Translations under genes and position numbers: made by a program
The notes under the pieces: model-generated
Told to the model about the DNA's origin: nothing
Database searches by the model: none
Seen by the model: only the letters and a program-made list of their open reading frames with translations
Assembly (NCBI GenBank): GCA_005408345.1
Contig: SEMN01000586.1
Location: 124,001-188,000, forward strand
Origin: Macquaria australasica
Lineage: Eukaryota; Chordata; Actinopteri; Centrarchiformes; Percichthyidae
DNA: 64,000 nt
Direction: 5' to 3'
Shown: piece by piece, positions 24,840 through 36,455 of the stretch
Position numbering within the stretch: position 1 is the stretch's first letter
Layout: the number at the start of each line of letters is the position of its first letter

Positions 24840-25265
24840 TAAAGAAATAGTTAGACATTTTTGGAATTTGGCTTTCTTGCCAAGAGTTAGATGAGAAGAT
24901 CAATAATACTTTCATGACTGTACGCTAACTATGAAGCTATAGCCAGCAGCCGATTAGTTTAGCTTAGTAGCTGGAAACAGGGCGAAACAGCTAGACTGGA
25001 TTTGTCCACTTTCCAGAGTCCAAGAAATAGGAAACATTAATAAATAAACATATTAATTAGTGAGATTTAGAGGTGCTAATGGTGTGTTCTTTGACCTTTT
25101 GACAGAGCCAGTCAAGCTGTTCCCTCTGCTTCCAATCTGTATGGTAGTTGAGCTAACAGGATGCTGACTATAGCTTCATATTTAGTGCATGGAAACTTAA
25201 AAAGAGTGTCAATCTTCTCATCTGTTACCAAGAAATGTTCCCCAAAACAACAGTTTCTTTAAGTG
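24840..25265. repeat. Foldback-type dispersed repeat with long imperfect inverted arms
   Basis: The left arm (24840 to about 25017) contains 'gagttagatgagaagatcaata', 'atgaagctatagccagcagcc' and 'gaaacagctagactgg'. The right arm (about 25090-25265) contains the reverse complements of the same blocks in mirror order ('gccagtcaagctgttcc', 'gactatagcttcatattta', 'atcttctcatctgttacc'). The arms are roughly 175-180 bp with a short AT-rich spacer. A one-armed relative lies at 10538-10762. It is noncoding, and its structure resembles foldback elements or MITEs. Confidence 0.75.
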
Positions 25266-28200
25266 AATAGTCCTTTCAGGGGCATCAAAAGAGAGGAACA
25301 CTGTTGATATGCATTGTCACACAAATGATGAATAGGAAATTTAGCAAGATTTTTTGTTGTAATTTGGTCTGTATGTCTAACTGCCAATAGTAACTGACAA
25401 AGAACCCTCTTAGACAAGGGACGTCTGGCACAAAATCATTTGTCCAGATGTCCTGTGTAAAAATCTGGCAGCATCTTTGTCCCTCACTCTCCAGAATGCC
25501 TACATTGCTACCGAAGCATGGCATAGCATCGTTCCTGTGAAGAAAAATTGCATTGCATACATGTCAGATGCCTGAAAAACGTGTAGAATGTGAATTTACA
25601 GATTGATAAAGGCAAATGCTGAGATGGAAACTACTGCACAATAGATCATGTCAGTTATATATGGAGTATGGACTCAAAAATACAATGAACCAAGGTTAGC
25701 TGTGCAACATCGAAATGATATTTCACACCTCCCCTTATAGAAGAGCTTCCCTTTTGAATAATTACACCATTCAAGTCTATCATAAGATCACTATTATTGA
25801 GTAAAGTATTCCCAGAAAGAACGTTATGGAATTAACTTTCCCGTTGATGCATCGATGGTAAGGTGAGTGTGATTTGTGTACAGTGTGTTAGGCCATTACT
25901 CATGTACTGTATTACAAACGTGACAATGAATAGCTAATATAATATAATATATATATATATAATGAATAGCTAATATAATTTGTACATGTGAATACAGATA
26001 TAGAAAAATCCATGGCAGTTTGCCATGACATACCCACAGTCTACAAGGGAACCTTTGGAAAGTCTCATTGAGAAAGCCATTAACTGAGCTATGATGCTTG
26101 TCACCCTGCATTTGATCAATGCTCGGATGTTAAAGCCTCTTTTAAAATGTCACATCTACTTAATATCACATTATTCACCAGATAGAGTCCAGGCCTTTAA
26201 GGTTTTTCATGCCTTCTAAAGCGGAGGAAATTCTCTCTCTCTTGTGAAAATCTGCAGGCAAATGTCACCTGAATGGTCATTTGTATATTGAACATCATGC
26301 CATTATAAATGTCCTTTTTGAATGCTATATGAATGGGAATAATCATTCGGCTAAAAATGTGTGGGATATGCCGCACAACATACAAAGAAACAGTGTACAG
26401 TATTAGAGAAAAAGCACACAAACAGCATTGAGCCCTTATTTGCTGCTGTTATTTTATCCTCCTCCAAGTACATGAAACTAGACGGCTTAACACTAGAGGG
26501 CTCACATGCATTGCCATACAGTAGGGCTCCTCTTTGTTCAACCATTGTGGGGTGGGGGCTTGTTAGAAATCTCCCGCTATCACACAGATGACTGTCCAAT
26601 GTATTATTGATTATGCTTTATTGTGCCGAAACATCCTTTTTACAGCCGCGGACAAAAATGTACCAAGTAGATGGAATGTAACATCTGAATTAATAAGCAA
26701 CACTGCATCATGTCTCATGACACCAGAGTGCAAATTGAGGACAGTGTGAGCTCAAACTGAGGATTTTTCAGATATTTAGATGAATATAGAAGGAAGGGTG
26801 GGTGGGTTGAAAAACAGAAAAGGGAGGAGGATTTTTAGAGAGGCATTTGTGCGTGTATGTGTGAGCATGAGAGATAGAGGAAAACGCTAATATGTGACTA
26901 TGTCTGCATGTGCATTTCTGTGTTTCCTGATGTCCAAGTCTTGTGAAGTTTGTGTTTTCGTGTGCACGCTCTATCACACCGCCGAGTCAATCCTACACGG
27001 TAGCAGCGCACGCGTAAGCCCGAGCAGCTGGTCTCCCCTGTGGGAGTCATTAGCAGTGAAGCTCATCCTTTTGTCACACACTCCAGTGTCTGTCCCTCAC
27101 CTCTCAGCCCAACCTTGGGGCCCGTCATGTTCCCCCTGCACACCTGGCTTTACTTCCTTCTTCTCTCCGACTCCGAGGCTCCTCTGGCTGGCTGCTCCCA
27201 TAGAAACTGCTCTAGATAAATAGAAAGAATGGGAGAGAGGGTGAATGAGCAAGAAAGAGACAGGGTGGAAGAAAAGGAACACAGATAGGGAAGGGACGGA
27301 GGGAGAGAATGAGGTCTATCAGCTCTCCACAACCTATTATCAGAGTCCTGGAGGATCTCCCCGGACATTCCTCTCCTTGTATGGTTAGAAACAAAAAGAG
27401 AGCTCACTCTCACTTTCTTCCTCTGCACCAGTTCCCATGTTATTTCCTTAAATCCCTCACCTCCCTCATCCATCCATCCATTCAGCCGGCCAGCCCGACT
27501 GCAGGCAGACAAGCAGTCCTCCTTCGCTTGCTGCCTCTCCGCAGTCATGCCACAGGGAGAGTCAGTTATATGAAAGCCTCCTCTTCTCCCCTAATCTCAG
27601 CGAGGCAGAGAGGCTGGAGCTGGCTTCGCCTCAGATACACAACAGACCCCCACTCGCTTGCCTCTGCCCAGAAAAATCTGTACTCATAGTTACCACTGAC
27701 AGCATGCCAACACACGCTCCATACCAGCCCAACAAGCCCCAACGCTTGTCTCCTTTATGGCTCAGCTCTGACCCTACTCCACCTTGCATGTACTTATTAA
27801 GATGTGAATTCAAATTGTTGGTCTGGCCTCCCCTCAGCATTTGCAAAATAGATATTTGAAAATGCATTGGGGTGCTAAGAGGTGGACTGAAGAGAAGATA
27901 GGGAGTAAGCAGGTGGCTGGATTTAGGGACGAGCGCTGTTCCAGGAATCCATTAGTTCTCCAATGGACATGTCCCCTGCCTCATCTATATCAGACAGAAA
28001 ATGAAGTGCAATTGATCCCTGGGGTAGATAGTTTGAGAGAGAAAAATATATCTTTCCTGTCAGGCAGCTGACTTGGAAATGCTGTTGTCATGGCCCTGAA
28101 TTGCGGAAAATTAACTTGATTTCTAGGCTTGCCTGCCTGTCATATACTGTATCTACTCTACTCACTTGGGATGGTTTAGGATTGTTCCCATGAGGACCGG

Positions 28201-28850
28201 GGCCATCCCTCACAGGATCCAAATGGAGACAGCGCAGATTGGGAAGTGAACTCCCTTTATGGATTTTTGCTCTAAATAAAGTGGCTCATTCCCTCCGAAT
28301 GGTCATGACCTCAACACAATTAACCTGGCAATTTGTCACTTTCAAGGGCATCCACTGGGAGTTTGGGGAAATTGGCCAACTCGTCATCATCCCTCACTCC
28401 CTGATCGGTAATGGAAGAGAGGAGAGATGATTTACCATAACCTATGCATTATCTTTCTCTCTCTCCCTCTTCATCCCTTCTTCTTTCTCCTTCCACTCCC
28501 TCTTCATTTTGCTTAGATATGTTTATTCATCAGTACACGGATGGTTGAGGAGTCTGTAGGTCACAGTCACTGCTTTTAGTTAAGAATCACTGTATACCCT
28601 CCTTTACTAGCCTGTTAATCACTGCTGCTACTACTGCATGTAGAAGCAAAGTGACGTGGGCCCTCCCTGGATGACTGGATGGAAGTCAGCTGGATGAATG
28701 AAAATACCATTGATTTCCTATGAAGGCGCAGTGCCAAGCCTGACACACAGGCACACAGGGTAGATCAGGTGTTAATGAATATCAATGTTAATCTAATGAA
28801 GGAGCAGAAAAAAAGAGGGGAAGAAAGGCAAGCAAGAAGCAGACTGTGTA
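25266..28850. other. Noncoding DNA, nothing recognised
   Basis: A short TA-rich patch at 25926-25980 repeats 'aatgaatagctaatataat' twice. 27000-27650 is GC- and CT-richer and open in several frames on both strands without recognisable motifs. 28220-28440 is a repeat-free block that could be a conserved element, but this cannot be tested here. Confidence 0.5.
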
Positions 28851-29245
28851 CTGTAAAAAATGTAAGTAAAATGTATTTCAAATAAAGTACAAAAAGCAAT
28901 ACAATTACAGAAATTTACGTTAAAAGATACACACCCATTAATTTACAGATATCCCCTGATTTATTACACTGAAATACCTTCAATAAACTGTGGTTAAAAG
29001 TAATAATACATTACAAAGAATGTAAAATAATGGTTTTATTGTGTAAAATACATGTTAAAATTGTTTCTAACTTTATATTTACAGTTTTAGTGATTACTTT
29101 TCATGTAACAATATGTAACTTTAAAATAATGTAAAAATAAAACTACTATTACTGTAGTTTTACAGTAAAAACATGCTCAAAAACTGTCAATAAACTGTGG
29201 TTGAAAGTATTAATAAAGTCCAAAAACTGTAAAATAATGGATTTA
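28851..29245. repeat. AT-rich dispersed repeat with internal direct repeat
   Basis: ACTGTAAAA/TTTTACAGT motifs recur at the edges and inside. A segment of about 60 bp around 'caataaactgtggtt' to 'tgtaaaataatgg' occurs at 28979-29040 and again at 29186-29245. The motif composition matches a noncoding ACTGTAAA-rich repeat type that I have seen in fish DNA. The class is uncertain; probably a MITE. Confidence 0.55.
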
Positions 29246-30199
29246 CTTGAATTACAAATACAAACTAAAATGCACATGGTCATCAAAGATAGAATAAATA
29301 TTAGAATATATTTATGTCTTACAAATATTCAGAGGTGGAGCATTGGGTAGCATTAAACAGATTCCATGCAGATGCAAATGAGATCGTTAAACAGCGCCAT
29401 TTAACTTGCTGTTGCTTGTCAGTCAAATGTGGCCAGTCTGTCCACTGTGAAATGTCCGCCCACCCTCGACTGGCGGGCGTGATGTGGATCAATCATTTGT
29501 ATGTGTAGACATATCTAGCTAGCTGTCCAAAAACTAGCTGTTGTTGTTTAGCATCAGTATCATATTATAGTGGCACGCGAAGATGAGCAGTTCGTTGATG
29601 TGGCCATGTGAATTAGTCGTATTGATATCTTTTTCTCCCCTGTCTGGTGGAGGGGCATCTTTCACAGTTTTTAATGATTTGTTCTGCTAAGCCTGTAATC
29701 AAATCAAAAGAAAAAGTCTGAACTATCCAAAATAGCCACTGATTAGGTTGGTGAAAGGCAAGCCATATAATTAGATGGAATAGAAGGGCCATTGCTAGGG
29801 CTTGAAATGTAAATGCTTAAGTCCCAGGCCAAAACTAAGTATGGGGCTAAAAAGTTGTAGTGTGAACAGTTAAGATGGAGGTTAAAACATGCTTCTGCTT
29901 CTGCTTCTGTGCACACGACTGCTCAACATGTAGGGACGTTTTCCCTGCCTATCTCACTCAACGTTGGCCTGGCGTTGTATTACTGGCAGCAGCCTTTGTT
30001 AAAATTTCCGACAAAAAAGCAAAAACCCTTAAATTACAGTTGACAGTGACATTAGTTTGTCACTGATGTCACCTGGAGATAACTCATCCTCGATCACAGC
30101 GACAACTGTGATCAAATCTTGTAGTTTCAGGATATTTTAAAACCATGTTGTTCCCCTCTAACTCCAAGGGCTCACAGGTAACTTTATTTTTTATATATA
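29246..30199. other. Noncoding DNA, nothing recognised
   Basis: No coding or repeat family signal that I can support. Confidence 0.5.
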
Positions 30200-30710
30200 T
30201 TCAATTCAATTCAGTTTTATTTATATAGCGCCATATCATAACAAAGTTATCTCAGGGCACTTTTTCGAATAGAGCAGGTCTAGACCGACTCTTTATATTT
30301 ACAGAGACCCAACAGTTCCCACCATGAGCAAGCACTATGCTACAGTGGCAAGGAAAAACTCCCTTTTAACAGGTAGAAACCTCGAGCAGAACCAGGCTCA
30401 AGGTGGGCGGTCATCTGCCTCGACCGGTTGGGTTGAAGGGGGAGGGGGGGAGCGGGAGAGAGAGAGAGCAGGAGGAAAGAGAACATACAGCAGCTCAATA
30501 CAGCACAGATATGGTAATGGCATTGATGTTAACACCAACGGAAACAACACTAAGAGCAACATTATAATAGTAATACTAATAACAACAGCAACAACAGCAA
30601 TAGCATCAGCGGGTGCAGAGCAGGAGCACGGGGGCAGCAGGCAGCAGCAACCACAGACCCAGACTCTACAGCTCCGGAGGCAGAAATACCTGCAGAAAGC
30701 AACAGAAGGG

Positions 30711-30738
<28 letters not shown>
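30711..30738. repeat. (GA)n microsatellite
   Basis: About 13 GA units within the LINE 3' untranslated region. The open frames of about 60-150 codons across 30324-30798 on both strands derive from this region and are not genes. Confidence 0.9.
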
Positions 30739-30744
<6 letters not shown>

Positions 30745-30938
30745 AGCACACAACTACGGGAAGAAGCTGAATTAATAACAAGCATTGATGGGATATGAGG
30801 GCGTACAGATGGAGAGGAAAAGGAGGAGAGAGGAGCTCAATGCATCATAGGAAGTCCCCAGGTTTTAGGGAAGCCTATAGTAGCATGTAATCCATGTGGG
30901 TGGAATTTTAGGGGTCACCCAGCCCTACTATATGGACT

Positions 30939-30977
30939 GGAATGGAATGGAATGGAATGGAATGGAATGGAATGGAA
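30939..30977. repeat. (GGAAT)n pentanucleotide array
   Basis: Seven to eight GGAAT units, then a broken 'cattcgaatggaatgga' extension. It lies between the LINE reverse transcriptase carboxyl region and the distal 3' untranslated region. Confidence 0.9.
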
Positions 30978-31019
30978 CATTCGAATGGAATGGAAGATCT
31001 GGTCTGGCCCGGAAGGGAC

Positions 31020-33037
31020 AACCTTTTTAAGATATGATGGTGCCTGACCATTAAGGGCTTTGAAGGTGAGGAGAAGGATTTTAAATTCTATTCTGGATTT
31101 TACAGGGAGCCAGTGTAGAGAAGCTAATATTGACGAAATATGATCTCTTTTTCTGGTTCTTGTCAGTAAACGTGCCTCAGCATTCTGAATCAGCTGGAGA
31201 GTCTTAAGGGACTTATTGGGGCAGCCTGATAATAGAGAGTTGCAATAGTCCAGCCTAGACGTAACAAATGCATGGACTAGTTTTTCTGCATCTTTTGAGA
31301 TAGGATGTGCCTGATTTTTGCAATGTTACGTAAATGAAAAAAGGCAGTTCTTGAAGTTTGTTTTATTTTGGAGTTAAAGGACATATCCTGATCAAAGATA
31401 ACTCCAAGATTCCTTACGGTTTCGCTGGAGGCCAGGGAAATGCCATCTAGAGAAACTATATCTTTAGATAATGTGTTTCGAAGGTGTTCGGGGCCAAGTA
31501 CAATAACTTCGGTTTTGTCTTGGAGTTTAACATCGTAGTGCCGTAGTGGTCATCCAGGCCTTTATGTCCTGGTACGCCTGAAGCCAGCTAATTGATTGGT
31601 TTCCATCTGGCTTGATCGATAAATACAATTGGGTATCATCTGCATAACAAATGAAAAATTTATGAGTGCTTCCTTAACAATATTATTCAAAGCGGTGCTA
31701 CATACAAGGTAAATAGAATTGGTCCAAGTAAACCTTGTGGAAATTCGTGACTAACTTTTGGCGGTATAGAGGATTCATCATTAACGTGTACAAACTGATA
31801 TCGATCTGATAAATAGGATTTAAACCAGCTTAGTGCAGTACCTTTTAATGCCAATAAAATGTTCTAGTCTCTGTAATAGAATGTGATGGTCAATGGTATC
31901 GAATGCAGCACTAAGATCTAGTAAGACAAGTACAGAGACAAGTCCTTTGTCTGATGCAATTAGAAGGTCATTTGTAACTTTCACCAGTGCTGTCTCTGTG
32001 CTATGATGCACTCTAAATCCTGACTGAAAATCCTCAAACAGGTTGTTGTTGTGTAGAAAGTCACACAACTGATTGGCGACTGCTTTCTCAAGGACCTTAG
32101 AGAGAAAAGGAGGGTTAGATATAGGTCTATAATTTGACAAAATCCCTGGATCAAGAGTGGGCTTTTTAAGAAGAGGCTTAATTACAGCTACTTTAAAGGA
32201 CTGTGGCACATAGCCTTTAAATAAGGACAGATTGATCATATCTAGTACATAAGTGCTAACTAAGGGTAAAATTTCTTTAAGCAGCCTAGTTGGGACGGGG
32301 TCTAAAAGACACGTTGATGGCTTAGATGAGGAAATCATGGAAGTTAGTTGATTACGGTTGATGGGAGAAAAGCAGTCTAAATGTACAGGTTTTACAGTTG
32401 TTTCTAAGGTTCCTGTGTTTGAAGATAAGTCAGTACCAACTGAGGGCAGGAGGTGCTGAATTTTGTCTCTAATAGTTAGAATTTTATCATTAAAGAAGCT
32501 CATAAAGTCATTACTACTGAGGTCTATAGGAATACATGGCTCAACAGAGCTGTGACTCTCTGTCAGCCTGGCTACAGTGCTGAACAGAAACCTGGGGTTG
32601 TTCTTATTTTCCTCTATTAATGATGAGTAGTAAGCTGCTCTGGCATTACGGAGGGCCTTCCTATAAATTTTAAGACTATCTTGCCAGGCTAAACGTGATT
32701 CTTCCAGATTGGTGGAACGCCAATTCCTTTCAAGTTTTCGCGATGTTTGTTTTAATTTGTGGGTTTGCGGGTTATACCATGGAGCTAACCTCCTCTGTTT
32801 TATTATCTTCTTTTTTAGAGGGGCGATAGAGTCGAGTGTTATTCGTAGTGAGCCTGCAGCACTATCAACAAGATGATCAATTTGGGAGGGACTAAAGGTA
32901 GCATAGGCGTCATCTGTTACATTGAGATATGGAACTGAATTTAATGCCGATGGAATCACTTCCTTAAATTTAGCTACAGCACTATCAGATAGACATCTAG
33001 TGTAGGAATGTTTGCCCAATGGCGTGTAGTCCAGCAA
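31020..33037 (-). pseudogene. LINE reverse transcriptase, frameshifted
   Basis: The longest open part (33037-31820, 405 codons) carries the linker after the endonuclease and the first half of the reverse transcriptase. Visible motifs are SNYRPIS with LSKVLEK (about residues 303-320), FQSGFRVHHSTETAL (about 338-352) and the catalytic LLDLSAAFDTIDH block (about 373-385), in which the first catalytic Asp is intact. The frame breaks near 31838, where relatives continue with a GTALSWF-type segment. The YADD active-site box (CYADDTQLY) is readable in another frame at about 31623-31650. Further decayed carboxyl-terminal sequence, including an LHWLPVK-like block, runs to about 31020. Such enzymes copy element RNA at the nicked target. 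This copy cannot make a full protein. Confidence 0.85.
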
Positions 33038-33051
33038 TAGGAATTCAAAAG

Positions 33052-33335
33052 TTAATAAAAAATGGTCTGATAAAAAGAATTCTGTGGAAAGACTATTAGA
33101 TGTTCAATTTCAATCCCATAAACAAGAACAAGGTCGAGGGTGTGGTTAAAACAGTGAGTGGGTTTATGTACACTCTGACAGAAGCCAATCGAATCTAGTA
33201 ATGAGATAAACGCAGCACTAAGGCTATCATTTTCTACATCCACATGAATATTAAAATCACCTACAATAATTAATAATATATAATATATAAAAACACTGTC
33301 CCGAAACTTTCCCAAATCTATTTTCAACTGTCCTG
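33052..33335 (-). pseudogene. LINE endonuclease, partial and frameshifted
   Basis: It contains IIVGDFNIHVD (about 33233-33268), the catalytic GDFN block of APE-type endonucleases, followed by a THCFNHTLDLVL block. The expected SDHF motif is readable at about 33056-33072, but in a different frame from the segment before it, so a frameshift lies near 33075. The amino-terminal half of the domain is absent, which sets the element's 5' truncation near 33340. It lies directly upstream of the reverse transcriptase on the same strand. Confidence 0.8.
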
Positions 33336-33449
33336 AGCCAGGGGCTGTGAGTAATGGCCTCCATATCTCTCTCTCTCTTTTTTTTTAATTGTCCCTGGGA
33401 TGATGTAAATTTTGAGTTGACTCCCCTGTTGACACTTCCCCTCTTGCAG

Positions 33450-33534
33450 GTGGAGGTTCAGTCTCCTCAAATGCCTGATCTCCTTATCGTTCACCCTGAT
33501 CCATCGCTCAAACTTCTCAGCTTTCCTTTAAAAG
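33450..33534 (+). CDS. Candidate internal exon, unidentified
   Basis: An 85-bp segment follows the acceptor-like 'cccctcttgcag' and is followed by 'gtctct', a weak donor. It is open in phase 0 for 28 codons beginning VEVQSPQMPDLLIVHPDP and ending SFPLK, with one G left over. Of the other two frames, one stops early and the other stops at the 3' edge. The leftover G would join AG at 35493 to encode Glu. The peptide is not one I recognise. The donor is poor, so this may be chance next to the LINE boundary at about 33340. Confidence 0.2.
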
Positions 33535-34137
33535 GTCTCTCTAGATGGGTGGAGAGACAGGGAGCAAAGAGGAGAGATATTTGTAGTGTAGCTCAGACTT
33601 TGTGCCAGCCATTGTGCTAAACCTGAAGACTGGTGTAATGTTAACCTTCAAGGACTATTTGGCAGTTATTTTCTGTAAAATTAGATTTTTTTTTTTCACA
33701 GTGAGGAGAAAGATGAGCTTTAAAACGTTACTTGAGGAGTTTAAATACTGTAAATCTTTAATGTTATTGAACTTGTTAACTTTAACATTCCTCATAGTAA
33801 CTCATACTTTTTCTTGGCAACTATTCTTTTTACTCAGACACAGGGGAGCTTTTACCTTATCACAGCTATTCTTGTTTGGCCTTATCCCCCTCCAGTGGAG
33901 CGATTATCAGGGCGACAGGGTGAAGCCTGTCGTCTCAACACACACCAGGTCAAAGCAGACTGTCCTCTCCTTGCTCTGCAACCATTGTTAATTCTCTCCT
34001 ATTTTACACCATCGATCTCCTGCCTCCCAGCCCAAACATCCAGGTCTTTGTGGAGCTGTTAAGTTGCTCCATTACTGGACTTTCTGCCCTCTTGTTGCGA
34101 GCATGATGTCGATCCCAATCTCCCCAACTGGGAGACC

Positions 34138-34156
34138 AAAAAAAAAAAAAAAAAAA
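34138..34156. repeat. Poly(A) run of 19
   Basis: A homopolymer followed by 'gagagaaaatgaag'. It could be the tail of an old retroposed sequence, but no body is recognisable. Confidence 0.9.
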
Positions 34157-35492
34157 GAGAGAAAATGAAGCAAAGGTGAAGTACTTTGTACGAAGAATGG
34201 AACGACCTTAATGAAGAACACTAGTGCTATTTACAATAATTGTACATTTATTTCTGTGCACATCTAGTTAACATTTCCTCAGATTTTTTTTTTTGCAATG
34301 CATGCTCTTTATGTGGTTTAGTTAGTTGGTAAAATACAAACTTTAAAGTGCCAAATCCAGCCTCACATCACTGCTGGCCCAGAGATTACTCTCAGACAAG
34401 CACACATGGATGTGACAATGTTTGTGAGATGATGTGTTTGACAGGAAAAGTGTTTCTTCCAAATACTGGGGAGGAAAGACACAGATGACATGCAACAAAG
34501 GCCCCTTGCTGGATCTGAGCTTACAGCAGGACTTTGCCGTTTTATTTTATTTGCACCTTTGGCAGAAATCCTCCAAACTAAATGACAAAATAAGTAATTT
34601 GTTATTGCGTTCCAAATTGATATATGACGGTTTTCTGATCTGACACTCCCAATCAGCAGAACAACGTTGTTTTTCCGTACATTGCAAAACTTTAATGACC
34701 ATTACAAAGTGAGTCGTATAATGTGCCCTTGCTATGCTTAAGACTTGTTTAGGCCCAAAAAACGAGTTGGTTAAGATAATGAAAAGATCTTGTTTTGGGT
34801 AAACAAAACCTACTATGTTAAGGTAGAGAAAAGGGTTAAAATGCTTAAAAGAAACTGTTGCCTCTCGATAGGAAACGGAATAGGAACTTGACTTTGTGTC
34901 CAAGTCACATGCTTTGTTGACCCATCTATCCAACCAAAACCCCATCCCTGCGATGCTCAAAACACGTCACGCTACTTCCACCCTTGTTCCTGACAGACAA
35001 CTGTCGCGTTGTATTGCATTATTCTAATTAGTCTAATAAACATGTTGAATGCATTTCCTTTCCCATAAAGGATTTGTGAAGCAGATTCTTTTGAAAACGT
35101 AAATCCTGCGTTATTTACATTAATCTTTACTTGCTAGCAGCTTGTTCTTATTCTTCACTGCCTCTGTGTGCTACTGCCAATAAGTGTGCAAGAGTGTGTA
35201 TTGAGTCACCCACGTCTGCAAGGACATGCAAACAATACATTTTTAGTGTGAAGCTGCCGTTTTCAAGTTCAAGAATGCTCTCTCAAGCTCAGTTTTTTAG
35301 CCTCGTTTTATCCATTTTTAGTCCATAAACTACAAAATTTAAATCACCTATAATTGGCACAAAATAATAAATAAACTAATAAACATTAACCACTAATACT
35401 TAAAAAGCTCCCCATTAATAATAGGAGATGAGTGAGTCTTTGTGGGAGTCACCAAACCCACCATCCCTTTTGTACCTGCTTATTTAGCACAG

Positions 35493-35587
35493 AGCTGCAG
35501 TGGCAACAGGGCGAGCAGAGAAACCCAGACATCCTTCTGCACAGCGGCGTCCTCCAGCTCCTCCTGGGGGACAGCCAGCACTTTCAG
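35493..35587 (+). CDS. Candidate internal exon, unidentified
   Basis: A 95-bp segment lies between 'cctgcttatttagcacag' and 'gtcagc'. The frame entering after two bases is open for 31 codons, beginning LQWQQGEQRNPDILLHSG, continuing VLQLLLGDS and ending QHFQ exactly at the donor, so it leaves in phase 0. The composition looks like folded protein and GC content is higher than in the surroundings. The preceding AG fits the single G left by candidates at 22379-22459 or 33450-33534. The two other plus-strand frames are also open here, which weakens the case. I cannot name the protein. Confidence 0.3.
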
Positions 35588-36163
35588 GTCAGCTGCAACA
35601 TGTCCTCTCCCCAGCGTGTCCCGGTCTGCCCCAGGGTCCCCTTCTACTCTCTTGCATCCACAGCACTGCCAAAGGGAGACGGCGGGGAGCCATACTTGCT
35701 ACCTCATTTGGCTTCTCAGTGTGGAGGTGCAGTGGCTCAGTGCTGAATAGGGGTGGGCTTATCACATCATAGTCCGAGCTGAGACCGTAAAAAAAGCCCC
35801 ACTACTAGTGGAAAATTTGACCAGAGGTGTTCTTTTTTCTACATGGCTGAAAAAGGGTATAATGCTGCTGACAGAAGATAGCTGTAAATTCTTCTCTACA
35901 TGTACAAATACAACTAAAAGTTAATTAAGCAGTATGGATGATTTCAATTTATATTTACTGTAAATGAATCAATTTAGGTGCTTTATCTGAACCTGTTTGC
36001 ATTGCTAGAGGAGGAGTAAAAACATCCTGGTGCTAAAATAGATCACAAGAAAAGCATACAGTATGGTGAGCTGTTTGAAGTAGGGTCTTAAAGGCACAAT
36101 TTGTAATGCATACTAACAAAGCAGGGGCCCTACTATGTAAACTAAAGCAAGAGTAAGAGACTA

Positions 36164-36455
36164 CAGCCATGCTAGCAGCTCTGAGAGGGTGTACTAAGCC
36201 ACAGCTATGCCCACAATGACAATGCTAGCATTCTGATGTTTAGCAGGTATTATGTTTAACATGTTCACTATCTTAGTTTACCATGTTAGCATGCTAACAT
36301 TTGCTAATTTTCAACTTCATGGTGGTGCTGGAGGAAAAGTGAGAGGATCGCCAAAGTCATTAGTGTTTATCCTCTGGGAACCATGAATCTCTGTACAACA
36401 TTTCACTGCAAATCCATCCAATTTTAGTGGTGGACTGACCAACCAAGAGACATTG
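36164..36455 (+). repeat. Dispersed teleost repeat, copy 3, partial
   Basis: Family blocks include 'atgttagcatgctaacatttgctaatt', 'ttcatggtggtgctggagg', 'gaggatcgccaaagtcatta', 'atcctctgggaaccatgaat' and 'aaatccatccaat'. The middle of the family is deleted relative to copies at 18059 and 49425. Confidence 0.75.

Larger units (their letters stand above)
30200..33340 (-). mobile_element. 5'-truncated L2/CR1-like LINE retrotransposon
   Basis: Read on the minus strand the order is partial endonuclease (about 33330-33050), reverse transcriptase (33037 to about 31600), carboxyl-terminal region (to about 31020), then a long untranslated region. The element ends at 30200 in TTCAATTCAA-type repeats next to a 'tttatttatatagcgcc' block, a terminus I recognise from many teleost LINE copies. 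Frameshifts separate the parts. The 5' end is missing, as is typical for target-primed insertions. A (GGAAT)n array at 30939-30977 and a (GA)n array at 30711-30738 lie in the 3' part. Length is about 3.1 kb. Confidence 0.85.
33341..36163. other. Mostly noncoding DNA containing two exon candidates
   Basis: The exon candidates at 33450-33534 and 35493-35587 are listed separately. A poly(A) run of 19 lies at 34138-34156. 35490-35750 is notably GC-rich and open in three plus-strand frames. Confidence 0.5.

Noticed and set aside
30324..30798. Open frames of 61-148 codons on both strands
   Set aside because: They lie in the LINE 3' untranslated region and its GA repeat; no motif and mutual overlap on both strands.
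30939..30977. Resemblance of GGAAT array to human satellite II/III
   Set aside because: A short array within a fish LINE; shared pentamer is coincidence and no satellite structure is present.
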